This document shows positions 12,303 to 22,935 of a stretch of DNA of 64,000 bases, piece after piece (the stretch's first letter is position 1; every line of letters begins with the position of its first letter). The notes beneath the pieces were generated by a model that saw only the letters and a program-made list of their open reading frames with translations, made no database searches and was not told the DNA's origin. The position numbers and the translations under genes were made by a program. Origin of the DNA: Chalara sp. BL73. Taxonomy: Eukaryota > Ascomycota > Leotiomycetes > Helotiales. Where the stretch lies: contig CAKJVC010000218.1 in the NCBI GenBank assembly GCA_918026815.1, positions 40,270 to 104,269 on the forward strand, in the 5' to 3' direction.

Positions 12303-13955
12303 TTGAGATATGATTATAGAAAGGTATTCTCATTTATTCATTCACTGAAACTCCCACCTGAAATACCATCAGGAAATCTTGGCCTTCGACACCAAAGTTT
12401 ATCCGAACCTATCCTTTAGATGGAGATCTCGACGATGCTCCGCACTTGAATTTAATCAATGTGTCATCCTTACAATTCTCTATTCCCCACACTGTGACAC
12501 TTCCGCGAACATGAAATTTCAGCTTCAAGCACGAAATCTGTTGTCTCTCGACCAATAATATGGCCATTGCGGTCAAGAGTTATGCTTTCTGGAAAGCACC
12601 AAAGTGAAAGAATCAAAGTATATCTTGTGCTCCTCGGGTGTTCCACAAATGCAACACAGGATATCTCTTTTGCGTAGGCTCCGCTTGAATACGGTGGGGC
12701 TCTTAACTGTGGCTGAAATATTTAAGAGAAAGTTACAGCAACAGTGTGATAATCTGGCATGTGTAATATTCTGCACGTCGATCATTTGTCCTGAGGAGCA
12801 CAGCATTGAATATTCCCCCAACTCAAGTATAGGAAGGTAGATGAAGATACGGGATTTTGCAGTGAGGCACATGTCGTGTACTGAAAGCCGCATAAGCAAA
12901 AACCTTATGTCAATGCATAGATTTTTTTTCATATTTCATCCATGAAATTATGGCACGTCAATCCATTCCAACAATGCTTTTCAGATGTAACTCAGATGGA
13001 TGCTTCCGCATTTGCCATATGTAGCTAATGACAAGGTACCCTGAATTTCCCTTCACAGTGGAATCCTTGAGTGGCATTGCTTTCTGGCAACTAAGAAACA
13101 CAATAGTTTTTAACTCAGAATGCCACAGACGTTAGCCGCCTCACAGAGATGCTTCCTATTGGACTCTGTTAGCCCCTCGAAAGCGAATCATATTTTGTAC
13201 GATGCAACGCTTGGTTGATGGTCCGAAGAAGTACAGACGCGGAAATTGGCCTTCATGAGTCCTAGCCTAAAGCACACTCTTGAAGTGTTCTGAGCTACGT
13301 TGCTCATCTGCAGAACCCAGTTTTGGATCTATCCTCGAGTTTTTTTTGGGGTAGTGTACCTTACGCAAGAGAATTTTATTTTCTTCCCAGATTGTCATTA
13401 AAGATCACAAGTCCCTTCTCACTTGTGGACCGAACGTGGTCCTCTTGACGACGAGGGCTTTTAACAATATCTGGTATGAACGAGTCAAATTGATGTTCCT
13501 TCTCGTGATAAAATTACTTCTGGGCGCTGTCTGGGGTGAGCATCGTTTCTAGGAAATAACTACGACCTCTGTGTAATTGGTTGCTTCATATGGCTGGCCA
13601 AGTAGAATTACGAAACCCAAAGAGGAAACTCATAGGACCTCTACAGTCGATGAAATGCCAAAGCAAAATCCTCAACAGGAAGTTGTAGCGGCAGAACTGC
13701 CAGGATTTCATCCTATCAGAAAACCAGAGAGCCGAGATAGTATGTGTTGTAGTGACCGCGACTTCAGAGAAACATTGATGTTCTACTTCTCAGGTGTAGT
13801 TAAGTCGGAAACGCCACGGCATTCCGGTGCCCAGGCTTTCGAAGTCTCCAATAATAAATTCAGTTTGAATATCTGCTTACTCTCTATTTAGCTGTTTAAG
13901 TGAAAGCTTTCCCCAACCTCGATAGCAAAAGGCAAAGCCCTTTATTGAGAGGTGC
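12303..13955. other. Region upstream of NRPS-like relic; no supported gene
   Basis: The first half of the condensation domain would be expected just above 12302 on the minus strand, but only stop-rich sequence is found there. A weak echo of the active-site region may lie at 12300-12330. Open frames at 12573-12932 (minus) and 13577-13891 (plus) have no recognisable family marks. The stretch could be badly decayed NRPS sequence, but I cannot show it. Confidence 0.4.
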
Positions 13956-15067
13956 TCACGTGGTACGATGAGGGTACCAGTTTCTTTGTATCGCCTCAAG
14001 AAATGGCTGACCAAAAATAAGAGGTCGTTCATTGTACTCGTAGACCCAGCAATGAACTGTGAAAGGGCGACGCTGCGAGGATAGGTGTTTACTCCAGCTG
14101 AAAGTCGTTTGTCCAACTTTACGTACGGCCTGTCCGTTGCTAAATCTGATCCAATAAACGTCATCATTTTGATCTTGTGACAACTCAATAGGCTCGATTT
14201 CGAGATCACAACCTCTAGCAAACTGATAAGAAACCAAGTTTTCTGTAAGGCTTCTATCCACGTTCGCAGTGGCAGATTTGCTGCCATTGATGTAGCCATG
14301 GGCACTGCTATGATCGTTTGTCGGATTCAAATTATGCAAATAGTCGATAGGCCGGACGTGAAGATAGCCGCTATCTATCACCGATCCATGGCTGGCTTCT
14401 ACAGCGTCAATACGAGGCGCAGAGCTACGAGCTACTTCTATTGGCGCTTTTTCTGGCGATTTCGCGCCTTTAACCTCGTCATTTTCTTGACTTCGGGAAT
14501 GTGGATTTGCAACTTCAATCCTCTCATGTCTTGGTCGTAGCTGGCCATGAGATCTTGAAGGTAAGCTGGTAAGGGCATCTATTGTCCGACTACCGGTATG
14601 TCTGCTAGGACTTCCAAGCGGTAATGATGCTGAATCTGTGACGGACCGAGGCTCGGGTTTTGGGGCGGTTCCATGCTTCATCACACTATAGGCAAGATCC
14701 TCCAACATGTCCTCAATGACTTCCCAACGTGCCACGTTCAAGCCATCCACATCGTTTTCAGCACCGATGCGAGACTGCTCTCTCAGCTTTCTCCTAAATA
14801 CACGGAATTGAGCTCTCAAGTTGCGCCTACGTTCTTATTAGTATGTGGTGTGCCATTGGTCTACTTAGAATCTTTCTGACAATACTCTCGAATCACGCCG
14901 TGTGCGGTAATTATTGCAGAGCCTGAGACGTCCATATCTACAGCAAACCGACTTCTGTCCCTTCTGACGGATTTAAGTCGTTTTGCCGTGCGGTGGGCCT
15001 TTCTGGATACTGTCATTATAGTTCCCGCAAGAGTAATCAAGCTTCCAATAGGCGCTATAAACTCCAT
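13956..15067 (-). CDS. Hypothetical protein with fungal hydrophobic N-terminal domain
   Basis: I do not recognise a named function. The first exon, from the ATG at 15065-15067, begins MEFIAPIGSLITLAGTIMTV, the short hydrophobic start common to many fungal signalling, STAND-like and ankyrin proteins. It continues with a basic segment (RKAHRTAKRLK). A donor at 14864 and acceptor at 14827 join it in frame to the second exon 14826-13956, which starts with the helical QFRVFRRKLREQ. That intron would be only 38 bases, shorter than its neighbours, so the junction is provisional. The middle of the protein is a disordered Ser/Pro/Arg-rich linker. The end holds a folded block with YWIRFSNGQAVRKVGQTTF and ERPLIFGQPFLEAI. 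The protein would be about 357 residues. An alternative first exon could reach 15232, because a donor-like GTAAGC lies at about 15113. Confidence 0.6.
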
Positions 15068-16367
15068 ATCGAGCAATACAAAGGGGATTTGTTTAGAAAG
15101 GAATTGATGCTTACCTGTATTATGAATTGAAGGTTCTATCTTTTGATACATCCAGCCTACCCCCCAAAAGCGGATCGCTAAGATCTGATTCGACAGGGCG
15201 GACGGGGTGCCCACAGAACCACCATCCTTCAATGCAAGTAACCCAACGTGGCCGTTTTGAGGTTACACATACATTACATTCTCCTTTTATCATCAAATGA
15301 CAATCAATACCGCGACTTCGGCAATACTGCTTGAATATTGAACTTATGCTTCAAGTTGACGGTGCCGTAACAATGGACGTAGCCATTGGACAAGCTAAGA
15401 TCGGAGTATCATTGACTTACTCGGTGAGTAAAGCTAGTGGCCCGACTTCCCAGCCATCCTCAAGTTGAGCATGCTGAATCCTGACACGGATGCTTTTCTT
15501 GTAGAGGATAAAGGAGAACCTATCTGCCTGTGGGACATAAGACATCATTCTGTTTTAGTTAGCAATGCTACAGCGGCTCTTTCCTTGGTACATGCAGCTC
15601 TGCTAACTTCAAATGCCGTCATTCGTTACTCGGAGACTCTAAGCGTGATATTCTTTCTCTACAAGGATGTTAAAGCATACGGAATTGAATCCACGTGAAC
15701 GAATTCTCTATGCCGGCAAGCAACATAATTCTATTAAAAAATAAGAATATTTACTATAGAGAAAGTAAATTTCGAAGAAGATCATATATTAAGTTTTGTT
15801 CGATTATACGAAAAAAATCTTTCTCAGATCATATATGTTCTCCCCAGTACATTTTTTTTTTGCATGCCATTACCGTTCACGATATGTATAGAAATTTAGA
15901 AGGAAAATTAGGTCATGACTAGCGCGGGAGCAGCACGGGTTGATGTTATCTTCACTTGTGCGCTCCTGAATAGAGACCAATGGGCATACTTCTGCCATTC
16001 CACCCAGGACCACAGAAAGTACAACCCTATGATCCTCTAATTTCCTATCTTCAGAGGATCATTTTCGGAGTAAATTTCCACTTCTATATGGGTTGTGCCA
16101 CCAAACCTCATATAATAGAAATTAGATCTAATAGGACCTGCTATAAGCCATCACGCTTTCGTTTCCACGCCTGAGAATACAAATTCATCCTATCATACAA
16201 GGCTATTTGGGATCCAAATCTGGGTATCGCTTTTTTTCGTCTCTTCATTCATTAATGCTTCATTTCGCCTCAACACCTGAAAATTCCGCAAGGCTAATTG
16301 GCATGTGACCTAAATGCGGTTACTTTCCTTATTTGCTTGTACTGTATAGAGGTAGTGAACAGGTGAG
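15068..16367. other. AT-rich intergenic region
   Basis: The stretch includes very AT-rich sequence around 15720-15910, with homopolymer T runs. Small open frames at 15465-15922 and 15980-16174 show no family marks and no partner exons. It should contain the promoter of the minus-strand hypothetical gene (ATG at 15067) and the 3' end of the chromodomain gene. Confidence 0.5.
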
Positions 16368-18056
16368 CTATGAGGTACGAAGTTTTCCGCTCTGCTTCGA
16401 TATTCGCTGCTTTTCTGCCTCGTACGTTTTTTTGGCCCCCGCTCTGATGAATTGTATTAGTAATTTCCATCTCGCTACCCAATAGCCTGCTTGAGGTTTT
16501 GACATACCCTACATTGTATTCAGGCTCCCATGTATTATCCCAATCGCCTTCCCACTGGATGTAGTAATGACGGACCATCTTTCCATTCAGTAATCTCATT
16601 TCTTCTCCAAGAATACGATCTACACTGTACTCCTCTTGTTCCTCATCATCCTCAAATTCAGCTATCTCCATGTCGCCATCTGACTCAACTTGCAGGACTG
16701 ATGGCTTCGGCGATAATTTCTGTGGAATGCTGGGGGCCACCAACACCGGAGGCTTAGGATTGCTATACGGGGATATGTAATGGGTTGAGGTACTGGGTAT
16801 GCCAAATATTTTCGAATGGAATTGCTGTGTCTCAGGATTCGTACCTTGTGTAGGGTTTGCTCGTGCCTTTTGCTCACGTTCCAGTCGCTCAAATATAGAG
16901 TCCGCCTCTAAGGAGGAAGTAGACGCTACAGCTGCGTTATCATGACGAATCTGTGGCTGTGGCCTTTGTTGTGAAGATAGAAAAGGAATATTTGAAACAC
17001 CCTGTAAAATGTAGGGATTAGTCCTTTCTGTACCGCATAACTTTCAAATGCCATACATACCCCATTCATCGACGCTCTAATTAGTGTAGAGTATGGTAGC
17101 TGTTGTGCATTACCTTTGCTTCTAGGCATGCTTTGGGCTGGTGCATGTGCGTCAGCTGCACCCTGTGGTAGTGGCCTTGGTGTTCCGGCTGAGCGACCAG
17201 AGACCTTGCCCTGAGCTATTAGTAGTTTTGGTGCATCGCCTTCTGGCTTTCCTTGCAGGGGATCAGGTGACTCAGACTCTGAGCTGTACTTGACAGGACT
17301 GTTGAGCTGCACATTCAAGGCTTCACTAGTCGAAATTGAGGCGTCATCATCACTATCAGAACCATATACAGTTCTAGCTCGGTCTGCAAGCCCTACTCCA
17401 GCTTTGCGAGAAAATGAGGAAAGGGATGTGAAGGCGGGTAAGGCAGACACTATAGGCTGGTGACGTCGTCCTGGTCCAGAGGGCGGGTCGAGTATAGGTA
17501 TCAAAGGGGGCCGGCCACGGCGTCCAGGAACTCCCTTCTTGCGCGGATTATTGGGTTTTGGACTTCTCTTCCGCTTTCTCCCCACCTTGGTAGATATAGC
17601 TCCAGTTCCGCTTCCTGCACGTGACAATATCTCCAATTTCTTCTGCTTCCGTGCTTCCCTTCTAGCCATCTTTGCCTCCTCTTCGGTTTTTATACGGTCC
17701 TTGTACTCTTTATGCTCCCAATCTTCGAAAGCCCAGGGTGATACCCAGTTCAGAATGTCCTCGGGGCGGACGCTAACTTTCAATTGCGGCTGGTCTTCGA
17801 AGGCAACTAGGTACCGTAGTTCCTTCTCTACAAAGGCTTTGTCGACTATATAGCCCTTATGATCGTGTTCTAAAGCCGGCGTGATGGGAGCCATAGGTGG
17901 ACCGGAGCCAGGTACATACTCTGGTCGATGTTCACATACCACAAAGTTGAAATAATTGTAGTTCTTCTGATGGAGTCCCCAAACACCAACAGGACAGGAA
18001 GTCTTAGGGCTTTCTGGCTGGGCATCCTCAGACGAACTGGATGCCTCCGAATCCAT
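16368..18056 (-). CDS. Chromodomain protein with AT-hook
   Basis: This is a likely chromatin protein that binds methylated histone tails through a C-terminal chromodomain. Three exons join in frame: 18056-17061, 17001-16508 and 16443-16368, giving about 521 residues. The introns (17060-17002 and 16507-16444) have GTATGT donors, and the second has a clear TACTAAT branch site. The N-terminal part is a conserved globular block (GVWGLHQKNYNYFNFVVCEH). It is followed by a charged helix, then a basic nuclear-type stretch with an AT-hook (RRGRPP) near residue 180. The middle is Ser/Pro-rich and disordered. Near residues 435-490 lies the chromodomain: EYSVDRILGEEM, HYYIQWEG and the aromatic-cage region NTWEPEYNV. 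The spliced tail (AGAKKTYEAEKQ) supplies its terminal helix. Without the second splice the protein would run on to 16294 with an unrelated tail. It is not an HP1 orthologue by layout, since the chromodomain is last and no chromoshadow is seen. Confidence 0.85.
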
Positions 18057-18848
18057 TTCCCTTAAAGAACCTTGGAACTAGATGTGATTCCAAGGATTTT
18101 GGATGTCCTTTATTTAGTAAAGTGACGGCGTTTGTGTAAATTGTAGTTTAATTTACAACTTACAGAAACACGCAGTAAGCGCAAGCGCAAGCGCGTTTAG
18201 CGACACAACAAGGCTCATGGCTTTGAGTAATGCTGAGCAGCTTTTTTTTGTATAGTTAAAGAAAATAAAATTGAAGAATTCACTTGTTAAAAAGTTACTA
18301 ATACAAAACGAAAGTAAATTAAAATTCCTTTTCTTTATTAACTATCTAGGACGAGGCTCAGCCTTCTCGTAGGCTCGAAGTAGACGACCTCAAGGGCTCG
18401 AACGGCTCAGACATTTTTGATGGGTGTCATATGACCTAGGAAACTTGGCAAAGTCTTGGGAGAAGTTTGCTTTCAGAGAAGGATTTTACCAAATGCTTGA
18501 AAAATCCAAAACGCAAGATAATTTTAGTTTGTAGAAATACCCAATATCAGAAATCAACCACTCTATAAACTGTCTAGGAGGGGTTAGTCTCTCAATTATG
18601 CATTCAAACCACTCTTCCTACAATGCCATTTTTGATACCAGCCGTATCATAGCCAATAGGCGCGCCACTTTGAAAAGGCGAGGGAAAAACTATCCTCCGG
18701 TCTCGAACAAGCTCTGATAAACAACCACAAGCACAAGACCCAAAGACTTCCTGGCCATTGAACGAAGCTAAGCGAGTGATTAAGCAGTTGACATCAACCA
18801 TCTGCCCAACGAACCACCTCTCTACATCGCATATAACAAGTTGAAGAT
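18057..18848. other. Divergent promoter region of chromodomain gene and PAM17
   Basis: This 0.8 kb stretch lies between two divergently transcribed genes and should hold both promoters. It includes a short direct repeat of GCAAGC units at about 18179-18195 and an AT-rich block at 18240-18350. No coding frame of note is present. Confidence 0.5.
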
Positions 18849-19720
18849 ATGCTGTGTACCTCACCTTCTTTGCGGTCTGCAGCAGTCGGCAATCGTATAC
18901 AACCCTCACTCTTCAGCTCTTGCACATATTCCACTTCATCCTCACGATCACCAGATTCATCAAAGGCTCCTCGTCGGGTCCCGCTACCAAAACGCAATGT
19001 AGCTTTCCGCCCGGCTCGCTCAGCTTCCACAGCCTCCCCATCATCTCTTCCACCAGCTTCTGCACCTGCTGCTCAAAATACAGGCTCGCAGGTGCTGAAT
19101 TGGGACGAGTTCTTCCGGTTGAGACGACAAAGACGATTCTGGCAGCTGGGCTCTTCGATTGGCACGGGTATCAATGGTTTTGTTGGTGGAGCAGCTGTTC
19201 TCACAAGAACTGATCTTGTAAGTGCTTGAATGCAGAGCTTTACCTGTACAGGATAGGATATTCCATGACGTAGTCCTGGACTCATATTCATGTTTGAAAT
19301 TAGTATATCCTGGTTCAATATTGACATTTAGGCAGGATTCTTTCGTCTCTCAAATTCCACTTGATCCTTTCATCACCCTCGGCCTGACTACATTTGCATG
19401 CGGAGGTATAGGATGGCTAGTTGGACCTATTCTCGGCACCGCGGTATTCAACTGGCGCATTGGCAAGACACGGAGAGAATCTATGGATATCAAGGAGCGG
19501 GAGTTTTATAATCGTGTTAAGAAGTATCGGGTCGATCCCAGCGGTGCCAGTGCTTCTAATCCTATTCCTGGTAGGTTACCTCTTCTATAATCTTGAACGA
19601 TAAGAGACTTACATATCTGGGCAAGATTACTACGGCGAGAAGGTCGCAAGCGTTGCTGGCTATAGACAATGGCTCAAGGACCAACGTGCATTCAATAAGA
19701 AGCGGCATACATACGTCTGA
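18849..19720 (+). CDS. PAM17: PAM17, presequence translocase-associated motor subunit
   Basis: Pam17 is an inner mitochondrial membrane protein that helps organise the Pam18-Pam16 part of the TIM23 import motor. Three exons, 18849-19217, 19336-19570 and 19626-19720, give 232 residues, a little longer than yeast Pam17. The N-terminus is a mitochondrial presequence rich in Ser, Arg and Ala with no acidic stretch. The conserved core follows: LNWDEFFRLRRQRR, a first membrane helix near residues 100-122, SQIPLDPFITLGL, a second helix ending GWLVGP, REFYNRVKKYRVDPS, and the hallmark end DYYGEKVASVAGYRQWLKDQ. The last exon starts exactly at that tail. Introns are 118 and 55 bases; the first one uses the second of two nearby AGs (19334-19335), which is the only choice that keeps the frame. 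Confidence 0.95.
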
Positions 19721-20054
19721 AGGAATGCGTTGAAATGAGATGTGGATTCAGAATATGATGTACGTGTAAGCATGGAGAGGAAACGGCATAATCTGCACGA
19801 GTTTATTTTGTCATGAGGGATGGATACAATATCCTAAGCATCGTTGAAGGTGCAGGAAAATGGCGTTGGCCGGTGAAAGTGAAACAAAATCTCCCTTGTA
19901 TTATCAAGTGCTCCTTGTATGCAAAACACAGAATACCAAATCCCTCTTCAATCTAGTCAGTAACATCTGTTACACTTCTCAATCTTCGTGCTATGAGCCC
20001 AGCACTTCTCAAATTTAAATCTCTTTCATTTGGTAGATGTTACATATTGTGCGG
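19721..20054. other. Short intergenic region between convergent genes
   Basis: About 330 bases separate the stop of PAM17 from the stop of the minus-strand TIM-barrel gene. It should hold the two 3' untranslated regions. No further feature is seen. Confidence 0.5.
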
Positions 20055-21094
20055 TCAAGAATCCGCACATGCTTCCAGAAGCTTCTTATGACTCTCCATA
20101 GCACCCTTAGTAAAGCTGTCAAAGTCATCTCGCTTCACGAAACTACTCCCTTCAGGACTCCCATCAAAGATCTCCATAGAGAACCAACCCCGAAACCCAG
20201 TTGCAAGCACTGCCTTGGCCACTTGTGTCACAGGCAAATACCCACCATTAAATAGATAAGGCCTAAAATCATGACTCCATCTCCCTCTCGGCGTCAACCC
20301 ATCGACCTCCTTATCCTCCAACCGCTTGGGGACCCTGTATGCGTCCGAGATTTGAAGGAGATATATCTTATCCGCTGGAATCGTTTCCGAGAGCTCTTTC
20401 ATAGATGCCGTGAATTTATGCTCGAGAGCCTTGATAGAAGTGCTAGCGATCACACCATTACTCGTCGTAGGATCTCCCCATTCTGCTCCCGCACTCTGGA
20501 AGGTATCAAGACAGAGCCCAATATTAGGTCTGTCCACTAATTGCACGATATTCCAAACTTCCTTCCAGGTCGGTGCCACAGTTGCCCAGCACCAATTCTC
20601 ATATGCTAGACTGAACCCATGTTCAGCAAGCAGACCAGCCAGCTCTCTAATGTCATCAGCAAGAATGTTGAGATCCGTTGATATGCCCGAGGAATCAGAA
20701 CTGCCAACTTGCAACATATCAGTCCCGACTGCTTGCATGATCTTGACCCAGCCCTTGGCCCTAACGAAAGCATCTTTACGCTCCTTCGAGCCTTGCTTCC
20801 AGCCTTCAAAGTTGGAGAATGGTTGAAGCATCAATATTCCCAAGTTGTGCTTTGCACAGAGGTTTTTGACTTCTTGGCCCGCGGAACATAGGGCATCGTA
20901 ATCATCTTCAGCGATCTCCTTTGAATGAAAGGTTGATGCAAATGTTTTAAGATCTGGAAAGCCTAGTTCAACAGCAGAAAATCCTGTATTGGAGATGGCT
21001 TGTAGTTTTACTTCTAGAGCGTCATCTGGGGTGCCCACTGAGACGTTGCGAAGGAAGCTGGGATATGCGCGAGAGATTTGCGTGAGATTGCCAT
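20055..21094 (-). CDS. Xylose-isomerase-like TIM-barrel protein (sugar phosphate isomerase/epimerase family), apparent frameshift
   Basis: Proteins of this AP-endonuclease-2-like TIM-barrel family isomerise, epimerise or dehydrate sugars and related acids; fungal members include 3-dehydroshikimate dehydratases. The frame 20055-21038 contains GFSAVELGFPDL (first strand), LQPFSNFEGW, LAYENWCWATVAPTW with a metal-binding Glu, GLCLDTFQSAG with a metal-binding Asp, LLQISDAYRV and FSMEIFDGS with a final Glu. The natural start should be the ATG at 21092-21094, whose frame gives a sensible N-terminus (MAISRKSLAHIP). That frame is out of step by one base with the rest, and the change falls at about 21041-21047. 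No intron fits there. Either one base is missing from the sequence or the gene is newly broken. The catalytic body is otherwise intact at about 345 residues. The substrate is not determined. Confidence 0.8.
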
Positions 21095-22140
21095 GTTGGA
21101 AGGATTTATATTTAAATTAATTTAAACCTGAACTTCGTTTTACTATTATACATCAAAAATTAGTATAAAGACCTGAGATCCAATCGGCGATTCAGAGTTA
21201 CTTTAACCAACCTCCAGCAGCTGTTATGAAGCAATCCACGACCCCGAGAATTCATAGTCTACTTACCAAATGATAACTTTCTGATATGAAAAAAGTGACC
21301 CGAGACTATTTTTTGAAAAATTTATTTCCTTAAAACTGCACACCAAAACCATAACGTATTTAGTATTTCATCACGTGGTTATCCATTTAGTGATCACGTG
21401 TACATCTGCAGTTGCACATCATCCTGTTCTAGCTAATCAGTTATTGCCCAGAATAATTTAATTGCATAAACAGGAGTGCTTAAAGTAGATCAGAATGTTG
21501 ATACGCGTTCGCAGCATGTGCAACTTGTGCATCTGAGTGAGCTGGGTATAACGTCATGTTGTTCATCATCTCATAAGTCCATACATAAACAATTTAAGCT
21601 TACCTGATGTGTCCGATACAATATATATTCTTTGTACGGATCCTAATGAACTTCGAAGAGGTTAGTAAATGATGCATGCTTCTAGAAACAAAACTCTTGT
21701 ATGGAAACGATTTCGCTTCAGAAATGGTCATATTGAAATCAAGCTCCATTGGAGCATTCATTCTCTTCCTATATTTTGATATCTTATATCGTTCATCACA
21801 AGCTTGGTATTCATTCTTGGGCCATAATTGTTTAGAGAAAGAGAAGATAAAAAAGGCAGCAGGTTTGCTTAGGGTGATGGCTTACATGAATCTAGACTGA
21901 ATCTTACTAATGATATCTCCTTCCATGCTTTTTGCTCTAATGATCTTTCTTAGATGGATGGAGGCAGGGCCTTGGTGACCCTATTGTAGTTCCTATTGTA
22001 GTGTTAGTGCGGAGACATTAAGAGCAGATTAGGAGCAATCTGAATAGATACCTTTAATCTTGTGCGACGAGGAGGCTTAAGTCCTTGGTTTTCGGTCGCA
22101 TTCCAAACTAAGTTGAATTGGTCGACGACGCAATACTTGT
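21095..22140. other. AT-rich intergenic region
   Basis: No coding signal is present. The sequence is AT-rich, with TTTAAATTAATTTAAA just upstream of the TIM-barrel start and several CACGTG-like motifs near 21370-21400. The small open frame 21676-21900 (plus) has no recognisable content. The promoter of the TIM-barrel gene must be at the left end. Confidence 0.45.
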
Positions 22141-22724
22141 TCATGTCTTCTTGAACTCCTCCTTCTGCACCATGGTTTGTGCGATGAAGCCTTGGAGCGC
22201 AGCCCACCGGCTACTCGTAGAGCTCTTCTGCTGTCCTTCGCCAGCATCCGGCTTTTCCACTGGCTTTGCAGCAACAAGCTGCGCCATATTCTTGCCAAAC
22301 CTCTCAGCCTCCATCCTCTCTAGCTTCTCCTTCCTCTTCAGCGCCCCAGGTCTACTCTTCAGGCTCTTCACTGTAAACTTGCCCTCTCCCGTCCTCTCCC
22401 CCATTCCGCTCTCCAATTCCCCAATGACATCTCCCAAGCTCTCCAAATTCGTAACCAGCTTCTTATTTGGCCGTCTCCTTTTCAATGGCTTCTTATGGGA
22501 CTTTTCGATGCGGGAGATGAAGGCGGAGTGTTTGATCGTTCGCTTGTCTTTCTTGGTATTGGAGAAGCCGTCGGCAATGACTGCGCCTTCGCGGTGAGGA
22601 TGGGGAAGAAGTCCAGAGCCGGCCTTTGACGCCTTCGTGCGAATTGTTGTTCGTTTTTTCGGAGCGGTGGGGGCCTATTTTATAAGCGCACTGCTAACAA
22701 AAGTGTGTACAGGAGCTTTACCAT
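22141..22724 (-). CDS. SLX9: Ribosome biogenesis protein SLX9
   Basis: Slx9 is a small nucleolar protein of the 90S/pre-40S particle, needed for 18S rRNA maturation and export of the small subunit. The second exon, 22674-22141, begins with the conserved basic start (APTAPKKRTTIRTKA). It continues with KKDKRTIKHSAFISRIEKSH, KPLKRRRPNKKLVTNLESLG and the C-terminal SRWAALQGFIAQTM signature. The total is 178 residues, typical for fungal Slx9. The sequence just before GCC-CCC has an in-frame TAG that is itself the acceptor of a 47-base intron (22721-22675). The only upstream coding codon is the ATG at 22722-22724, so the first coding exon encodes just the initiator methionine. The gene is divergent from UBA4, with about 210 bases between the two ATGs, so the pair probably shares a promoter. 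Confidence 0.9.
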
Positions 22725-22935
22725 AATTTATATGTCTTCTGCAGCTTCCTTCGGTGGTTGTGAAAACTATGGGCAGTTTCAGGTGGTGGCCATTGTCATG
22801 TTTAAAATTGTGTTATTCATTGGTTGCAGAAAAAAAAAAAGTCGAAAGGTGGAAGCGAGCAACAATCTTGGGCCCGGTTGACACTAGCTTTTTTTAAGCG
22901 TGGCTTGATGCCAAACTACAAACTATACCAAAAAC

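Noticed and set aside
13877..14305. Minus-strand frame overlapping the hypothetical gene
   Set aside because: It overlaps 13956-14819 in another frame, and the latter has the better protein-like content.
9794..15067. A secondary-metabolite gene cluster around the NRPS-like module
   Set aside because: The neighbours are a HET gene and an unknown protein; no tailoring enzyme, transporter or cluster regulator lies adjacent, and the P450 is about 16 kb away with housekeeping genes between.
18854..19213. Plus-strand frame overlapping the first PAM17 exon
   Set aside because: It is a shadow; the PAM17 frame carries the family motifs.
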